64,000 nucleotides of DNA from Mesomycoplasma ovipneumoniae (GTDB taxonomy: Bacteria; Bacillota_I; Bacilli_A; Mycoplasmatales; Metamycoplasmataceae): contig NZ_CP142136.1 in assembly GCF_035918255.1 (NCBI RefSeq), positions 682,001 to 746,000 of the forward strand, given 5' to 3'. The notes under the pieces are model-generated. The model was not told where the DNA came from and made no database searches. It saw only the letters and a list, made by a program, of their open reading frames with translations. Position numbers and translations under genes: made by a program. This document shows positions 9,830 through 20,307 of the stretch, in pieces. The first letter of the stretch is position 1, and every line of letters starts with the position of its first letter.

Positions 9830-11818
9830 ATGAGTATTTTTTCAAAAGATTTTATTTTTTTAGACCAAGATCTTAATTCAAAAGAAGAAGTTTTTGAATT
9901 TATTGCTCAAAAAGCAGTCAGTCTTGGAATTGGAACTGAAAAAAATAAAATCTTTGATGATCTTTTGGCTCGTGAAAATGAAATTTCTACCGGACTTGAG
10001 TCAAATTTTGCAATCCCTCATGCTCAAAGTAGTGCTATTGAAAAGCCGGCACTACTGTTTTTAAGTCTAAAATCTGGGCTTGATTGACAAAATTTTGATG
10101 ATTCTAAGGCAAAATTTATTTTCTGTATTTTGTTGCCAAAGTCTGGTTTTGAACAAAATCAAGTCGAAATTCTGGAAAAAGTTGCCCGAATTATTCTTAA
10201 TCCCGAAATTAAAGAAATAATTTTATCTAAAGACGAAAATGTTATTTTTGATAACATTTCAAAGTTTATTTTTGAAAAAGACCAGGTGGAAAATCACGAG
10301 ACAAATTCCCAAAAAATTCCCATAAATGCAAAAAAAGTTGTTGGAATCACATCTTGTACTGTTGGAATTGCTCACACTTATTTAGCCGCTGAAAAATTAG
10401 AAATGGGACTAAAACAAAATGGTTATATTCCCAAAATTGAAACTCGCGGATCAGTTGGGCCTAAAAATGTTTTAACAAAAGAAGATATTGATCAAGCCGA
10501 ATTTGTTATAGTTGCCAGCGATCTTGAAATTGACAGTTCAATTTTTGACCAAAAAAAGGTCTATTTTACAAGCACTAAAGCCGCAATCCATGAAACTGAA
10601 AGTGTAATTCAAAAAGCAAAAAAAGCACCAATTTTGCATAATAAACAAAAAAAACAAACCCAAAATCAAGAAAATCGAACTAGCGTTGTTAAACATATTA
10701 TCACCGGAATTTCCTACATGATTCCTTATGTTGTTTTTGGTGGAATTATGATCGCCCTTTCGTTAGGAATTGGAAAAGCCATTTATGGTAATGCCGAAGC
10801 AGCGCCAAAAGGTGATTTTCTATGATGAATGCTCGAAATTGGGGTAATTGCCTTTAAATTAATGATCGGTGTTTTAGGAGGCTACATTGCCTACTCAATT
10901 GCCGGACGGGCCGCACTTGCACCTGGATTTATTGTTGCAACTGTCGGTAATTCGGCCGATTTATTCTATGGAATTGGTGGAATTTCTGTTCAGACACCGA
11001 TGGGATTTATTGGCGCAGTAATTTTTGGAATTCTTGTTGGTTACAGTGTTAAATTCATTAACTCACTAAAAATCCAAAAATCTTTAAGTGCAATTTTACC
11101 AATTTTTGTAATTCCAATTGGAGTCAGTTTATTTTGATCTTTAGTCGTAATTTTCTTAATTGGCGCTCCTATTGGTTGAGTGCTTGACAAATTAATCGCT
11201 GGATTAAAACATGTTTTTGAAAATAAAGACGGAATTGGTGTTGGTGTTGCCTTTCTTCTAGGTCTTTTACTTGGTGGAATGGCCGGATTTGACATGGGTG
11301 GTCCAGTAAATAAGGTTGCTTTTTTAACTTCAACAGCACTTGTTTCAACTCAAGTTTATGAACCAATGGGGATGATGGCAGCTGCAATACCAGTTGCACC
11401 AATTGGAATGGGAATTACAACCTTAATTTGACGTAGAAAATTTACAAAAGAAGAAAAATCACTCGGACTTTCAGCTATAATTATGGGATTTATTGGAATT
11501 TCTGAAGGTGCTATTCCTTTTGCAATTGCTGATCCAAAACGGGTAATTAGTGCTAATGTTATCGGTTCAGCAGTTGCTGGTGGACTTGCTGGAGTTCTTG
11601 CAGTTACAAATCAAGCCGGACATGGGGGACCAATTGTTGCAATTCTTGGTGCTGTTGGTTCAATAAAACACGGAATTGGTCTTGGAATTGCCTTTTTCTT
11701 CTTGTCAGTTATTGTCGGAAGTTTTACTACAGCTCTAATTTATGGATTTTGAAAAGATCGCAATTTTAATATTTTTAGCAATTTAGCACGAAAAAATCAC
11801 AAAAAAGGAGTTAAATAA
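9830..11818 (+). CDS. fruA: PTS fructose-family transporter, fused EIIABC
   Basis: This membrane protein imports and phosphorylates a hexose using phosphate from HPr. The order is EIIA (about 1-150, active His64 in AIPHAQ), EIIB (about 168-265, active Cys176 in GITSCTVGIAHTY) and the EIIC channel (about 285-650, with GGMAGFDMGGPVNK and GISEGAIPFAIADP). It is 662 residues and needs UGA-Trp at several sites. AAAGGAAGG precedes ATG 9830. The stop overlaps the next start (TAATG). No 1-phosphofructokinase gene is nearby; manA in the same unit suggests mannose as well as, or instead of, fructose as substrate. Confidence 0.95.
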
Positions 11819-12087
11819 TGAAAATTAAGAAAATAGATAATAAAAAACTGTTTTATATTGTGATTTTTTTGGCCTTAGCTGTACTTATTTTTGGAATTAT
11901 CCTTATTAGTTTAAATATTTCGGCACACCAAGAATTTATTAGCGCAACAATTGCCAAAAAAGAAGCGCTACCAAGTCAAGGTTTTGTTTATGGCGTATTT
12001 TTACTAGTTATGGGAATTTTAGGACTTATTTTATCAGCATTTATCGGAAATGATGTTTTTAACAAAAAATTAGGTCAGTCTAATTAA
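11818..12087 (+). CDS. Small two-span membrane protein in the fru-man operon
   Basis: An 89-residue protein of unknown family with two hydrophobic segments (about 12-33 and 57-78) joined by a polar loop, both ends probably cytoplasmic. Its ATG overlaps the fruA stop by one base and its stop is immediately followed by the manA ATG, so all three are translationally coupled. The ribosome site AAAAAAGGAG lies in the fruA end. A role as accessory subunit of the PTS permease is conceivable from position only. Confidence 0.75.
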   Translation: MKIKKIDNKKLFYIVIFLALAVLIFGIILISLNISAHQEFISATIAKKEALPSQGFVYGVFLLVMGILGLILSAFIGNDVFNKKLGQSN

Positions 12088-12993
12088 ATGAAAGATTATT
12101 TTGTTTTTGTTGAACCATACCAAAAAAATACTTTATGAGCTGGGCAAAATTTACAAAATCAGCTAAAATCTAGCCAAAAAATTGGCGAACTTTGACTAAT
12201 TTCAGCTCAAAAACACGGTCTTTCACGCGTCAGTGGGCAAAATTTAGACGAATTTTTTGCCCAAAACCCCCAATTTTTTGGTTTTTATCCACATAAAACT
12301 TACCCAAATCTTCATAAAATTATTGATGCTGGCCAAAAACTGAGTCTGCAAGTTCATCCTGATAATAAAATAGCTAAAAAATTAAATTCTTTTGGCAAAG
12401 ATGAGGCTTGATTTGTGCTAAACAAAGGCGATGATCCTTTTATAATTGGTGCAAAATCAAACGATTTTGCTGAGAAAATTACAGAAATTAACAACGAAAA
12501 TATCGACAAACACTGTAATTTTTCTAATCTTGAAAAAAATGATTTTGCCTATATTAGCGCCGGACTTGTTCATTCTATTCCTCAAGGCGCCCTTGTTTAT
12601 GAAATTCAGCAAAATTCAGACTTAACTTTTCGAATTTTTGACTTTGATCGACTTGACTCTAACGGGCAAAAAAGAGAACTTCATTTTGAACTTGCAAAAG
12701 TTGCAATAAAACCAAAATTAAGTCCAAAAATTATTCATGACAACAAAAAAACCCAACAATCCTTAGTTAAAAATAAATTTTTTAACCTTGAAAAAGTAAA
12801 AATTAGCCAAAAATTTTTACTTTTGCCCCAAAATGATGTTTTTTGGTATGAAATTATTATAATTTCTGGTCATGGAAAAATTAATGATGCTCTTTTTAAA
12901 CCATTTGATGCCATATTAATATCAGGACAAATTGAAAAACCAATTGAATTTCAAGCCGAAAATGCGCTAATTTTAATAAACAAAATAATTTAA
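12088..12993 (+). CDS. manA: Mannose-6-phosphate isomerase, class I (short form)
   Basis: The enzyme interconverts mannose-6-phosphate and fructose-6-phosphate, feeding imported mannose into glycolysis. The 301-residue protein has the zinc-site motif QVHPDN (88-93), AWFVL, SAGLVHSI and GALVYEIQQNSDLTFRIFDFDR, the usual class I motifs, in the short (about 300-residue) Firmicute/mollicute form. UGA-Trp occurs in TLWAGQNL and EAWFVL. The ATG directly abuts the upstream stop. Its stop codon lies within the left direct repeat flanking element B, so insertion of that element occurred right at the gene end. Confidence 0.93.
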
Positions 12994-13006
12994 TTTTCTT
13001 TGTTTT
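12987..13006 (+). repeat. Left flanking direct repeat of element B
   Basis: About 20 bp (ATTTAATTTTCTTTGTTTT), nearly identical to 14923-14944, and abutting the left terminal repeat. Confidence 0.65.
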
Positions 13007-13115
13007 ACCCGAGTTTGCCAGTTTGATGAGATTATCTTAAAAAGTGTCCGGTTTAAACCAGGACAAAAAAAATTAACACTAAAGGTGTTGGCTTTTTTTG
13101 TCCGAGTTTAGGAGA

Positions 13116-13146
13116 AAGCTAACACCCAATGTGTTAGCTTTTTTAA
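13116..13146 (+). terminator. Hairpin near the left end of the IS
   Basis: Perfect 10-bp stem AAGCTAACAC / GTGTTAGCTT with a 5-base loop and a T run, upstream of the transposase. It would block read-through from manA into the transposase gene, a common IS device. Confidence 0.7.
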
Positions 13147-13177
13147 ATTTTCAAATGCAACAAAACGGAGAATACTA

Positions 13178-14359
13178 ATGTCAAGGCACTTTATAAAAGA
13201 CGAGTTTGATATGATTTATAAAATTTACAATGAATTTGGATTAAAACAAACAATAAATTATATAAATGATATTTCGCCAGAAACAAATTTTATAACCAGA
13301 ACACAACTACTTCGAAGAATCAAAAAAATTATTCGGTATTATAATAATGGTATGCAAGATCAATTATTAGATAAAAAAGGCGCGAACAGAAAGCCAGGGA
13401 GTGGCAAACGTAAAAAACCAATTGAACCTGATTGAAACGAATTTACAAAAGAAGAATTAATAGAAATAGCTAAGAGATATTACGAAATCAATAAAGATAA
13501 ATTAAAATCAGGAAAAATTAGTGAAGCCAAAACACTAAATATTCCTTATAGCAAATCTGCAAAAATTTTTAATGTATGCAGGCAATCAGTGGCAAAATCT
13601 AAAACTAGAGTTATAAAAGTAAGGGAACACAAAAATGATGCAATAATTAAAAAATCCTTTCTTGATAACAAAGGTAGATATGGTCGCATAAGGTTGAGTG
13701 CTTATATTTCTATGAAATATAATATTGACATTCACCCTCGAAGTCTTGGCAGACATTTAAAAAGATTGAATTTAGTATGCAAAATTAGAAAAAAAAGAAG
13801 AAAGAGCGAAATTAAGAACACCAAATTCGCACTGCCGGATATTGTTAAACGCGACTACAATGATAAATTAAATAGAAATATTTTTGCTACTGATATTACA
13901 TATATAAAAGCTCCCAGAGATGTTAAGGAAAGCCATGTATTTTTGTCTGTAATAATTGAGCATAAAACTAAAAAAATCAGAGATTTTAAATTATCTGTAA
14001 GCAATGATCTTAATTTAGTTATGGATAATATAAAGACATTTAGGTCTATTGATAAAAATTTTGTTATTCATTCAGACCATGGATTTCAATACACTTCAAA
14101 AACCTATATTGACAAAATAAATAAAATGGGAGGAACTGTTTCATTGTCTCGCATAGGAAATTCTTTGGATAATAGGGAGGCTGAATATTGATTTTCAATT
14201 ATAAAAAGTGAATGCTTAAACGAGTTAAACTACAGTAAAATAACTTTTGAAGATCTGAAAAAAATAATTGCAGATTATATATATTGATACAACAACTATA
14301 GAATTCAATCAATTTTAAATTGAAAAACACCACAGCAATATGCTATGATGTTACAATAA
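13178..14359 (+). CDS. IS3-family transposase, single reading frame
   Basis: A 393-residue DDE transposase. The N-terminal part has a helix-turn-helix (RTQLLRRIKKIIRYY) and a basic linker; the catalytic core follows with D239 (ATDITYIK), D300 (HSDHGFQY) and E336 (DNREAEYWF), the D-x35-E spacing typical of IS3. Typical IS3 elements make the enzyme from two frames by -1 slippage; here both parts are fused in one frame, read through UGA-Trp at 13433, 14189 and later. ATG 13178 has an ACGGAG site. No disruption is visible, so it may be active. Confidence 0.9.
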
Positions 14360-14922
14360 TATTAAACTGTTAATTTTTTTTGTCCTAGTTTAGTTTTGGG
14401 CACTTTTTAACTTTTTTGGCAAAAGTTAATTACCTATTTTAAAACACTGCAAAATCAATTTATGGATAAAACAGCAAAAATCATAAAAAATACAACTACT
14501 ATTTAAACTCAATGTAAATAGAAAACTCATTTTTACTTACATTGAGCCTAAAAAAATATATGAAGTTTTGAAAGAACCAATAATTAAAAGCCTTAAATTT
14601 GTAGATTTCTAAACGGTTAAATTTAAGGCATTCCATTAAATTTAAAGCCATAATGGAAAAATGGCATTATCTGAGTTTATTGTGAAAAAACATTCTTAAT
14701 TCCTCCTTAATTCAATATCAAAAATTTATTAATTATTCTTAAGTGAGCTTTATTATAACAGAATTTTTTCTTAGAGCAAGCATTTTTTTTTTTTTTTTGC
14801 AAAATCTTAATTTTAAAATTATAAAAATTAAGGTTTTAGGTCAAAAACCACTGATTTACAGGTATTTTTGCATATTTGTATTCATAAAAAGTGAATTTTT
14901 ACCATCAAACTGTCAAACTCAG

Positions 14923-14944
14923 GATTTAATTTTCCTTGTTTTTT
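14923..14944 (+). repeat. Right flanking direct repeat of element B
   Basis: Counterpart of 12987-13006, starting immediately after the right terminal repeat of element B. Confidence 0.65.
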
Positions 14945-14951
14945 GCAAAAA

Positions 14952-14977
14952 TAAAAACCGCTAAATGCGGTCTTTAT
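14952..14977 (-). terminator. Terminator of the lipoprotein gene
   Basis: Stem ACCGC / GCGGT extended by A/T pairs and followed on the minus strand by a T-rich run, 20 bases beyond the stop of 14997-15626. Confidence 0.7.
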
Positions 14978-14996
14978 TTTGAAAATCTTTGAAATT

Positions 14997-15626
14997 TTAC
15001 TCAATTGCTTGAAAAGTATCTCTACTATTTTCAACATGTTCTGGTTTAAAAACAATTTTTTCTGAACCATCATCTTTTCAGAAAATAAATGTGTAAAATT
15101 TACCTTTTTCTAGTTTTTGATCTTGCTCATCTCATCGAAAAACTAAAGGAAATTCAATATTATCACCTTCAATTGCGGTTGTACGAGCGACCTTAACTTT
15201 CAAAGGATCAACTAAAGTATTATCAGTTAATGATTTTACCTCACTAGCATAGGCACTTCATTTTCCTGTTACACCTTTTACCGGTGAGTGATGCAATTGG
15301 AAACGGAAAACACCTTCACTATTTAGCCTATTTTCACTTCTTGCAGCTGAAAATAATAAGGTTCGAATTTTGACATTATCTTTTTTTGGAATATTAAATG
15401 GAGCAGAATGAAAGTCGATTGTTTGGTTGGTTTTTCTAGTTGTTGTTTCTTTTTGAGTGTCCATTTTTACGGGTTTATTTTTATCTTCTTGACTAGATTG
15501 GGAACCTTTTTTAGTTTCAGGAGCTGTTTGATTTGTATGTTGGCATGATAAGACAATAAAAACTGGCAGTACAGAAGCTATTGGAAGAAGCCTTAATTTT
15601 GCAATTTTTTTTATATTTTTGAACAT
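14997..15626 (-). CDS. Surface lipoprotein of unknown function
   Basis: A 209-residue protein with a lipoprotein signal: basic start (MFKNIKKIAKLR), hydrophobic core and a lipobox ending in Cys28 (VFIVLSC). A Ser/Thr/Lys/Gln-rich linker (about 29-70) follows, then a globular domain ending GKFYTFIFWKDDGSEKIVFKPE. One UGA-Trp occurs after GVTGK and others later. It should be lipid-anchored on the outer face of the membrane. It stands alone between element B and the duplicated genes, with its own promoter (15735-15740) and terminator. I recognise no family. Confidence 0.8.
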
Positions 15627-15734
15627 TTTTTTCCTTTTTTGGTCTGTTTTTTATTTTTTTACTTTGAAAAACAAAGAATTTAAATAAAGCAATAATGTTT
15701 TACAGACACTTTAACTTAAATTTAAAAATACTAT

Positions 15735-15740
15735 ATTATA
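15735..15740 (-). promoter_or_regulatory. -10 box for the lipoprotein gene
   Basis: TATAAT on the minus strand within AGTATAATATAG, about 110 bases before the ATG. The long leader has no obvious structure. Confidence 0.4.
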
Positions 15741-15949
15741 CTATTAATTTTTAAATTATTAATGCTAAAGTGCAAAAAAATTTTATAATTTTGAATTTTA
15801 AAAATTTACATGTATATTTTATTGTAAAATCAAAGGAAAAAGTGCAATAATTACTAATAAATTACTAAAAAAAATTGATAAAAGTGGTAAAATCAAAACT
15901 ATAGATAAAAAACTAGCTGTCTGAATTTTTCACTAAATTAGCCACTTTT

Positions 15950-17105
15950 TTAGCTATTTTTATTGGAAAATAACTAAAAAGTGGATTAAAAAAAAGTATT
16001 TTTATAATAATTCCTTTTAAAATTGAACCAAGGAGTAAAAATGAAAATAATAAATGATTATTTTAAATTTGAAGACTATAAAATCAAGGCAAAAGAGGAA
16101 TTTCGTCCTAAATTAGACGAAATTATCAAGAAAAAACATTCAAAGACTCTTGAAAAACTTGCTGGAATACAAAGTATGACAAAAACACTTAATATTGTCT
16201 CGGTAATTTCAGTTTTTTTAACTGGACTTGTTTTTTTTGTTACTATGAATTACCATCTAGGGATTGGTGGCATCATTTTTTTAATTATTCTCGGAATAAT
16301 TGCAGTTGCTTCTACTTTTTACTTAGGAGTCAAAAAAAGGGAAATTAGGAAAATCACCAATGAAGTTTCAAAAGATGTCCTAGAAGATTTTAAACCAGAA
16401 GTTGCTTACAAAGCTGCCTTTTCGATTTTAGATAAAGGAATGGATTATTTAGGTTTTAATGGCCAACCTAGTAACAGCATTCAAATTTCAAAAAATGAAA
16501 TTAGCAGTCTTACTCCTGCGGAAATAATTGGGTCATCAAAGGCTAAAATTAGTGAAGTTAGACCTCTGAAGGAATTATTAATTGATGAAAAATTCCACGT
16601 TAGTTTTACAAATGTCCGCTGACAATGAAAAGAATGAAGAAAAAATGAAACTGTAACAAGGGAAAGTTTTACTGGAATTTTAAAGATTGATACTTCAATT
16701 TTAGGTGAAAAGGCATTTGACTTTAAACTTTTAAAACCAAGCGGCTGATTTTCTCAAAAAGACAAAATCAAACTTGAAAACGAGGAATTTAACAAGGTTT
16801 TTAATCCAGAATCAAATGATAGATTTAAAATCAGAAAAATGTATACACCACTTGCGATGGAACTTTCACTAAAAAGATATTTTGACCGTGAAGGTGTTAA
16901 AGTTATGGATGTTACCATTGAATCTTCAGGTGATGCTATCTATTTTACTTACAAATGCGACTGAAATTTTATGTATGTTGATTTTCCAACATCAATAAAA
17001 ACCCCTGATGACTTTATTAATCACATTTTCAAGGATTTTTTGCTTGACACTTACAGTTTATATTATCTTTTGTGTCTTATTTACGTTACTTTGTATTTGG
17101 ATTAG
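15950..17105 (+). repeat. Duplicated unit, copy 1
   Basis: The gene and about 90 bases of upstream DNA (from TTTTTAGCTATTTTTATTG to the ribosome site) recur at 18148-19294, showing a segmental duplication that included the regulatory region. Confidence 0.8.
16041..17105 (+). CDS. Two-span membrane protein, DUF3137-like, copy 1
   Basis: A 354-residue protein. Residues 1-55 are charged and cytoplasmic-looking, two hydrophobic segments lie at about 58-78 and 81-100, and the rest is a large soluble domain with RKMYTPLAMELSLKRYFDREGVKV and DVTIESSGDAIYFTY, which resembles DUF3137 proteins that often sit beside lemA; this assignment is tentative. ATG 16041 is preceded by CCAAGGAG; an upstream TTG has no site. 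UGA-Trp codons are frequent. It precedes lemA, and a second copy about 85% alike lies at 18230. Confidence 0.8.
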
Positions 17106-17136
17106 TAAAAACATCATATTTTTGAAAAAAATATGG

Positions 17137-17142
17137 TATAAT
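17137..17142 (+). promoter_or_regulatory. -10 box of lemA
   Basis: TATAAT in TATGGTATAATTTG, 31 bases before the lemA ATG, with TTTGAA 16 bases upstream as a possible -35. Confidence 0.55.
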
Positions 17143-17173
17143 TTGTAATTTAATTAGTATTTAAAGGAAAAAA

Positions 17174-17821
17174 ATGTCAAATTTATACAACCCTAAAAAT
17201 GCTGGAAATATCGAAGGATTTGAGCCTCGAATTGATAATGACTCTAAAAAACCGACTGTTTCAACAGCAGCTAAAGTTGCATTTTGAACTTTGGGGACTT
17301 TATTTTTATTTATTGCTCCAATTTATTACATTTCGCAAAAAAATAATTTTATGCGCCAACAGAATTTAATCAATGAATCAGCTGGTACAATCGAGGTTCA
17401 ACTTGAGCAACGTAGCGCAACTTTATTGAAATTAGCTGACCAAGTTCGTTCCTATCGTGAATATGAAAAATCAATTTTAAGCGATATTACAAGATTGCGA
17501 AGTTTAAAATCAAACATAGAAAATGCTCAAGAAATTGAAAATTTAAACAACTCATTATTTGGTAGACTAATTGCAGTAAGTGAAAATTACCCAGAATTGC
17601 AAGCATCAAAAATTTATCAAGAATTAATTGAGCAAACCTCCTATTTAGAAAGAGAATTAGCGGCTGCAAGACGACTTTATAATAGTAATGTTAATTCTTT
17701 TAACACCGAAATTTTTGTCTTTCCTTCTTCAATTGTTGCATCTTCGATGAATTTAACAACCTACCCAATGTTTAGCACAAGTAACCAAAATCGTCAAGAT
17801 GTATCATTTAAAGATTTTTAA
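17174..17821 (+). CDS. lemA: LemA family protein
   Basis: A 215-residue protein with a membrane segment at about 37-57 followed by a long helical domain, the LemA layout (RQQNLINESAGTIEVQLEQRSATLLKLADQVRSYREYEKS, LNNSLFGRLIAVSENYPELQAS, YLERELAAARRLYNSNVNSFN). LemA proteins are widespread membrane proteins of unknown function, in some bacteria linked to envelope stress or metalloprotease pairing. The first part is rich in polar residues and reads through UGA-Trp at 17286. ATG 17174 has AAAGGAAAA upstream. It lies between the two DUF3137-like paralogues, which suggests a joint role. Confidence 0.9.
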
Positions 17822-18229
17822 TTTCTTATTAAAAATCAACCACTGCAAAAAAACTCCTATAAACAGACATAATTTCTCAATAGATTTACAATTCAAACAA
17901 TAAAAATTTAAAAAATACACTTTTAGACAAATAATATCCTTTTAAATCTAAGAAATATTTGCTTAAATTAATTCTTCAGATTTTTTGAGATTATTTGTCT
18001 TATTTTTTTATTATTAATATAAGTTAGATTAGTCCACTAATTTTGAGTTAGACAAACTGATAATAAACCGCATTTGAAAAGTCTAAAAAAACTTTGACTT
18101 TATAAGCAAAAAATAAAAAAACCTTGTAGTTTATAGCACTTTTTAGCTATTTTTATTGAAAAATAATTAAAAAGTGAAAAAAAAGAGTATTTTTATATAA
18201 TTCCTTTTAAAATTGACCAAGGAGTAAAA
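17822..18229. other. Intergenic region between lemA and the second paralogue
   Basis: No gene. It contains a segment (about 18088-18150: ACTTTGACTTTATAAGCAAA... and CCTTGTAGTTTATAGCA) that recurs near 19985-20030, then the duplicated upstream region of the paralogue (18148-18229). Confidence 0.5.
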
Positions 18230-19294
18230 ATGAAAATAATAAGTGATTATTTTAAATTTGAAGACTATAAAAACAAGGCAAAAGAGGAATTTCACCCCAA
18301 ATTAGACGAAATTATCAAGAAAAAACATTCAAAGACTGTTGAAAAGCTTGCTGGATTACAAAGTGTGGCAAAAACACTTAATATTGTCTTGTCAATTTCA
18401 TCCGTTTTAACTACGATTGCTATTATTGTTCATCTCATTTACCATAAAAATTTTACTGGCGTCATTTTAGTAGCTATTCCCGGAATAATTGCAATTGCTT
18501 CTACTTCTTACTTACGAGTCAAAAAAAAGCAAATTAGGTCAATCACCGATGAAATTTCAAAAGACCTCGTAGATAGTTTTAAGCCAGAAGTTGCTTACAA
18601 AGCTGCCTTTTCAATTTTAGATAAAGGAATGGATTATTTAGGTTTTAATGACCAAATTAACAACAACATTCTAATTTCAAGAAATGAAATTAGCAATCTT
18701 ACTCCTGTTCAAATCATTGGCTCATCAAAGGCTTGAATTAGTGAAATTAGACCTCTGAAAGAATTATTAATTGATGAAAAATTCCATGTTAGTTTTACAA
18801 ATGTCCACTGACAATGAGAAGAAAAAAGAAACAAAGAAACTGTGACAAAGGAAAGTTTTACTGGAATTTTAAAAATTGATACTTCAATTTTAGGTGAAAA
18901 GGCATTTGATTTTAAACTTCTAAAACCAAGGGGTTGATTTTCTCAAAAAGACAAAATCAAACTTGAAAACGAAGAATTTAACCAGATTTTTAATCCAGAA
19001 TCAAATGACAGATTGAAAATCAGAAAAATGTATACACCTCTTGCAATGGAACTTTCATTAAAAAGATATTTTGACCGTGATGGCGTTAAAGTTTTGGATG
19101 TTACCATTGAGTCCTCGGGAAATGCGATCTATTTTACTTACAAATGTGACTGAAATTTTATGTATGTTGATTTTCCAACATACATAAAAACCCCTGATGA
19201 CTTTATTAATCACATTTTCAACGATTTTTTGCTTGACACTTACAGTTTGTATTATCTTTTGTCTCTTATTTACGCTACTTTGTATTTGGAGTAG
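18148..19294 (+). repeat. Duplicated unit, copy 2
   Basis: Second copy of 15950-17105, including promoter-proximal DNA and the whole gene. Confidence 0.8.
18230..19294 (+). CDS. Two-span membrane protein, DUF3137-like, copy 2
   Basis: A 354-residue paralogue of the protein at 16041. The first 55 residues and the C-terminal 200 are nearly identical to copy 1, whereas the two membrane segments (about 58-100) differ markedly, as if only this part diverged. UGA-Trp occurs at 18735 (SSKAWISE). The ribosome site AAGGAG is the same. Both copies are full length, so both may work, possibly as a pair with LemA encoded between them. Confidence 0.8.
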
Positions 19295-19315
19295 TTAAAA
19301 ACATAATATTCTCAA

Positions 19316-19478
19316 AAAACCTTGTAATTTATAGAATTTTTTCAATTTTTTTAATTGATTTTTTAATTGAAAATATCATTAAAAAATCAATTAAGAAGGT
19401 TAAACAGACAAATTTTTTCCCGCTTTTCTAGTCAGGTTTATATTCAACCAAATTTTGAAAAAACACACTTAAAAAGCA
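19316..19478 (+). repeat. Left flanking direct repeat of element C
   Basis: About 160 bp, over 90% identical by eye to 20007-20169 (both include TTTTCTAGTCAGGTTTATAT and CAACCAAATTTTGAAAAAAC). Confidence 0.85.
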
Positions 19479-19976
19479 AAATTATAAAATATCTAAACAC
19501 TGGCAAAAATCAATTTATGATAAAACAACAAAAATCATAAAAAAATACAACTACTATTTAAACTCAATGTAAATAGAAAACTCGTTTTTATTTAAATTGA
19601 GCCTAAAAAAATATATGAAGTTTTGAAAGAACAATAACTAAAAGCCATAAATTTATAGATTTCTAAACGGTTAAATTTAAGGCATTCCATTATATTAAAA
19701 ACATAATGGAAAATTCGCATTTTCTGATTTTTTTATGGCAAAAACATAACTAATTCCCCCTTAATTCTAAAATCCAAATTTATTAATTATTCTTAAGTGA
19801 GATTCATTATAGCATAATTTAATTTTAAACCAAGTATTTTTTTTTTTTTTTGAAAAGGTTAATTTTAAAATAATAAAAATTAAGATTTTAGACTAAAAAA
19901 CCCGGATTTACAGGTATTTTTGCATATTTGTATTCATCAAAAAGTGAATTTTTGCCATCAAACTGGGAAACTCAAG
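19479..19976 (-). mobile_element. Dispersed element, copy C
   Basis: Only the right terminal repeat is present (CCATCAAACTGGGAAACTC, 19955-19973). The left part is truncated. The minus-strand core is complete: A tract of 15 (T run 19837-19851), TTGGTT (19828-19833), 16 bases, TATAAT (19806-19811), AAGGGGGAA, ATG with a 4-codon frame (MFLP), hairpin and terminator. Confidence 0.8.
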
Positions 19977-20006
19977 AAGAAAACTTTGACTTTATAAGCA
20001 AAAAGT

Positions 20007-20169
20007 AAAAAACCTTGTAATTTACAGCATTTTTTCAATTTTTTTAATTGATTTTTAATTTAAAATATCATTAAAAATCAATTAAAAAGACTAAACAGAC
20101 AAATTTTTCCCCGCTTTTCTAGTCAGGTTTATATTCAACCAAATTTTGAAAAAACACACTTAAAAAGCA
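20007..20169 (+). repeat. Right flanking direct repeat of element C
   Basis: Second copy of 19316-19478, starting about 30 bases after the right terminal repeat. Confidence 0.85.
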
Positions 20170-20270
20170 CATAAATTACTAAACTTGATTTTATAGTGTT
20201 TTTTGCTGTTTTAAATTTAACATACTTTATATTTTTAAATTTAATCACTTTCTAAAATGCAATTTTATGG

Positions 20271-20276
20271 TATAAT
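20271..20276 (+). promoter_or_regulatory. -10 box of efp-tkt
   Basis: TATAAT within ATGGTATAATTGC (extended -10-like TGG), 32 bases before the efp start. Confidence 0.6.
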
Positions 20277-20307
20277 TGCTATTATTTCAAGTTTAGGAGG
20301 CGGTAAG

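Larger units (their letters stand above)
13054..14392 (+). mobile_element. Intact IS3-family insertion sequence (1339 bp)
   Basis: Imperfect inverted repeats of about 25 bp (TAAACCAGGACAAAAAAAAT at the left, one mismatch at the right) border a single long transposase gene. A 3-bp target duplication GTT (13051-13053 and 14393-14395) flanks it. The uninterrupted target CCGGTTTTGG is visible in copy A at about 6830. Confidence 0.85.
13007..14922 (-). mobile_element. Dispersed element, copy B, split by an IS3-family element
   Basis: The left end reads CCCGAGTTTGCCAGTTTGATG and the right end CCATCAAACTGTCAAACTCAG, matching as inverted repeats. Removing the 1339-bp insertion and its 3-bp duplication leaves about 574 bp, the same size as copy E. 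The core is on the minus strand: A tract of about 16 (T run 14783-14798), TTGCTC (14774-14779), 16 bases, TATAAT (14752-14757), AAGGAGGAA, ATG (14691-14693) with an 8-codon frame, hairpin and terminator. Confidence 0.8.

Noticed and set aside
20257-20307. Earlier ATG for EF-P
   Set aside because: It precedes the -10 box; the AGGAGG site lies just before ATG 20308, where homology starts.
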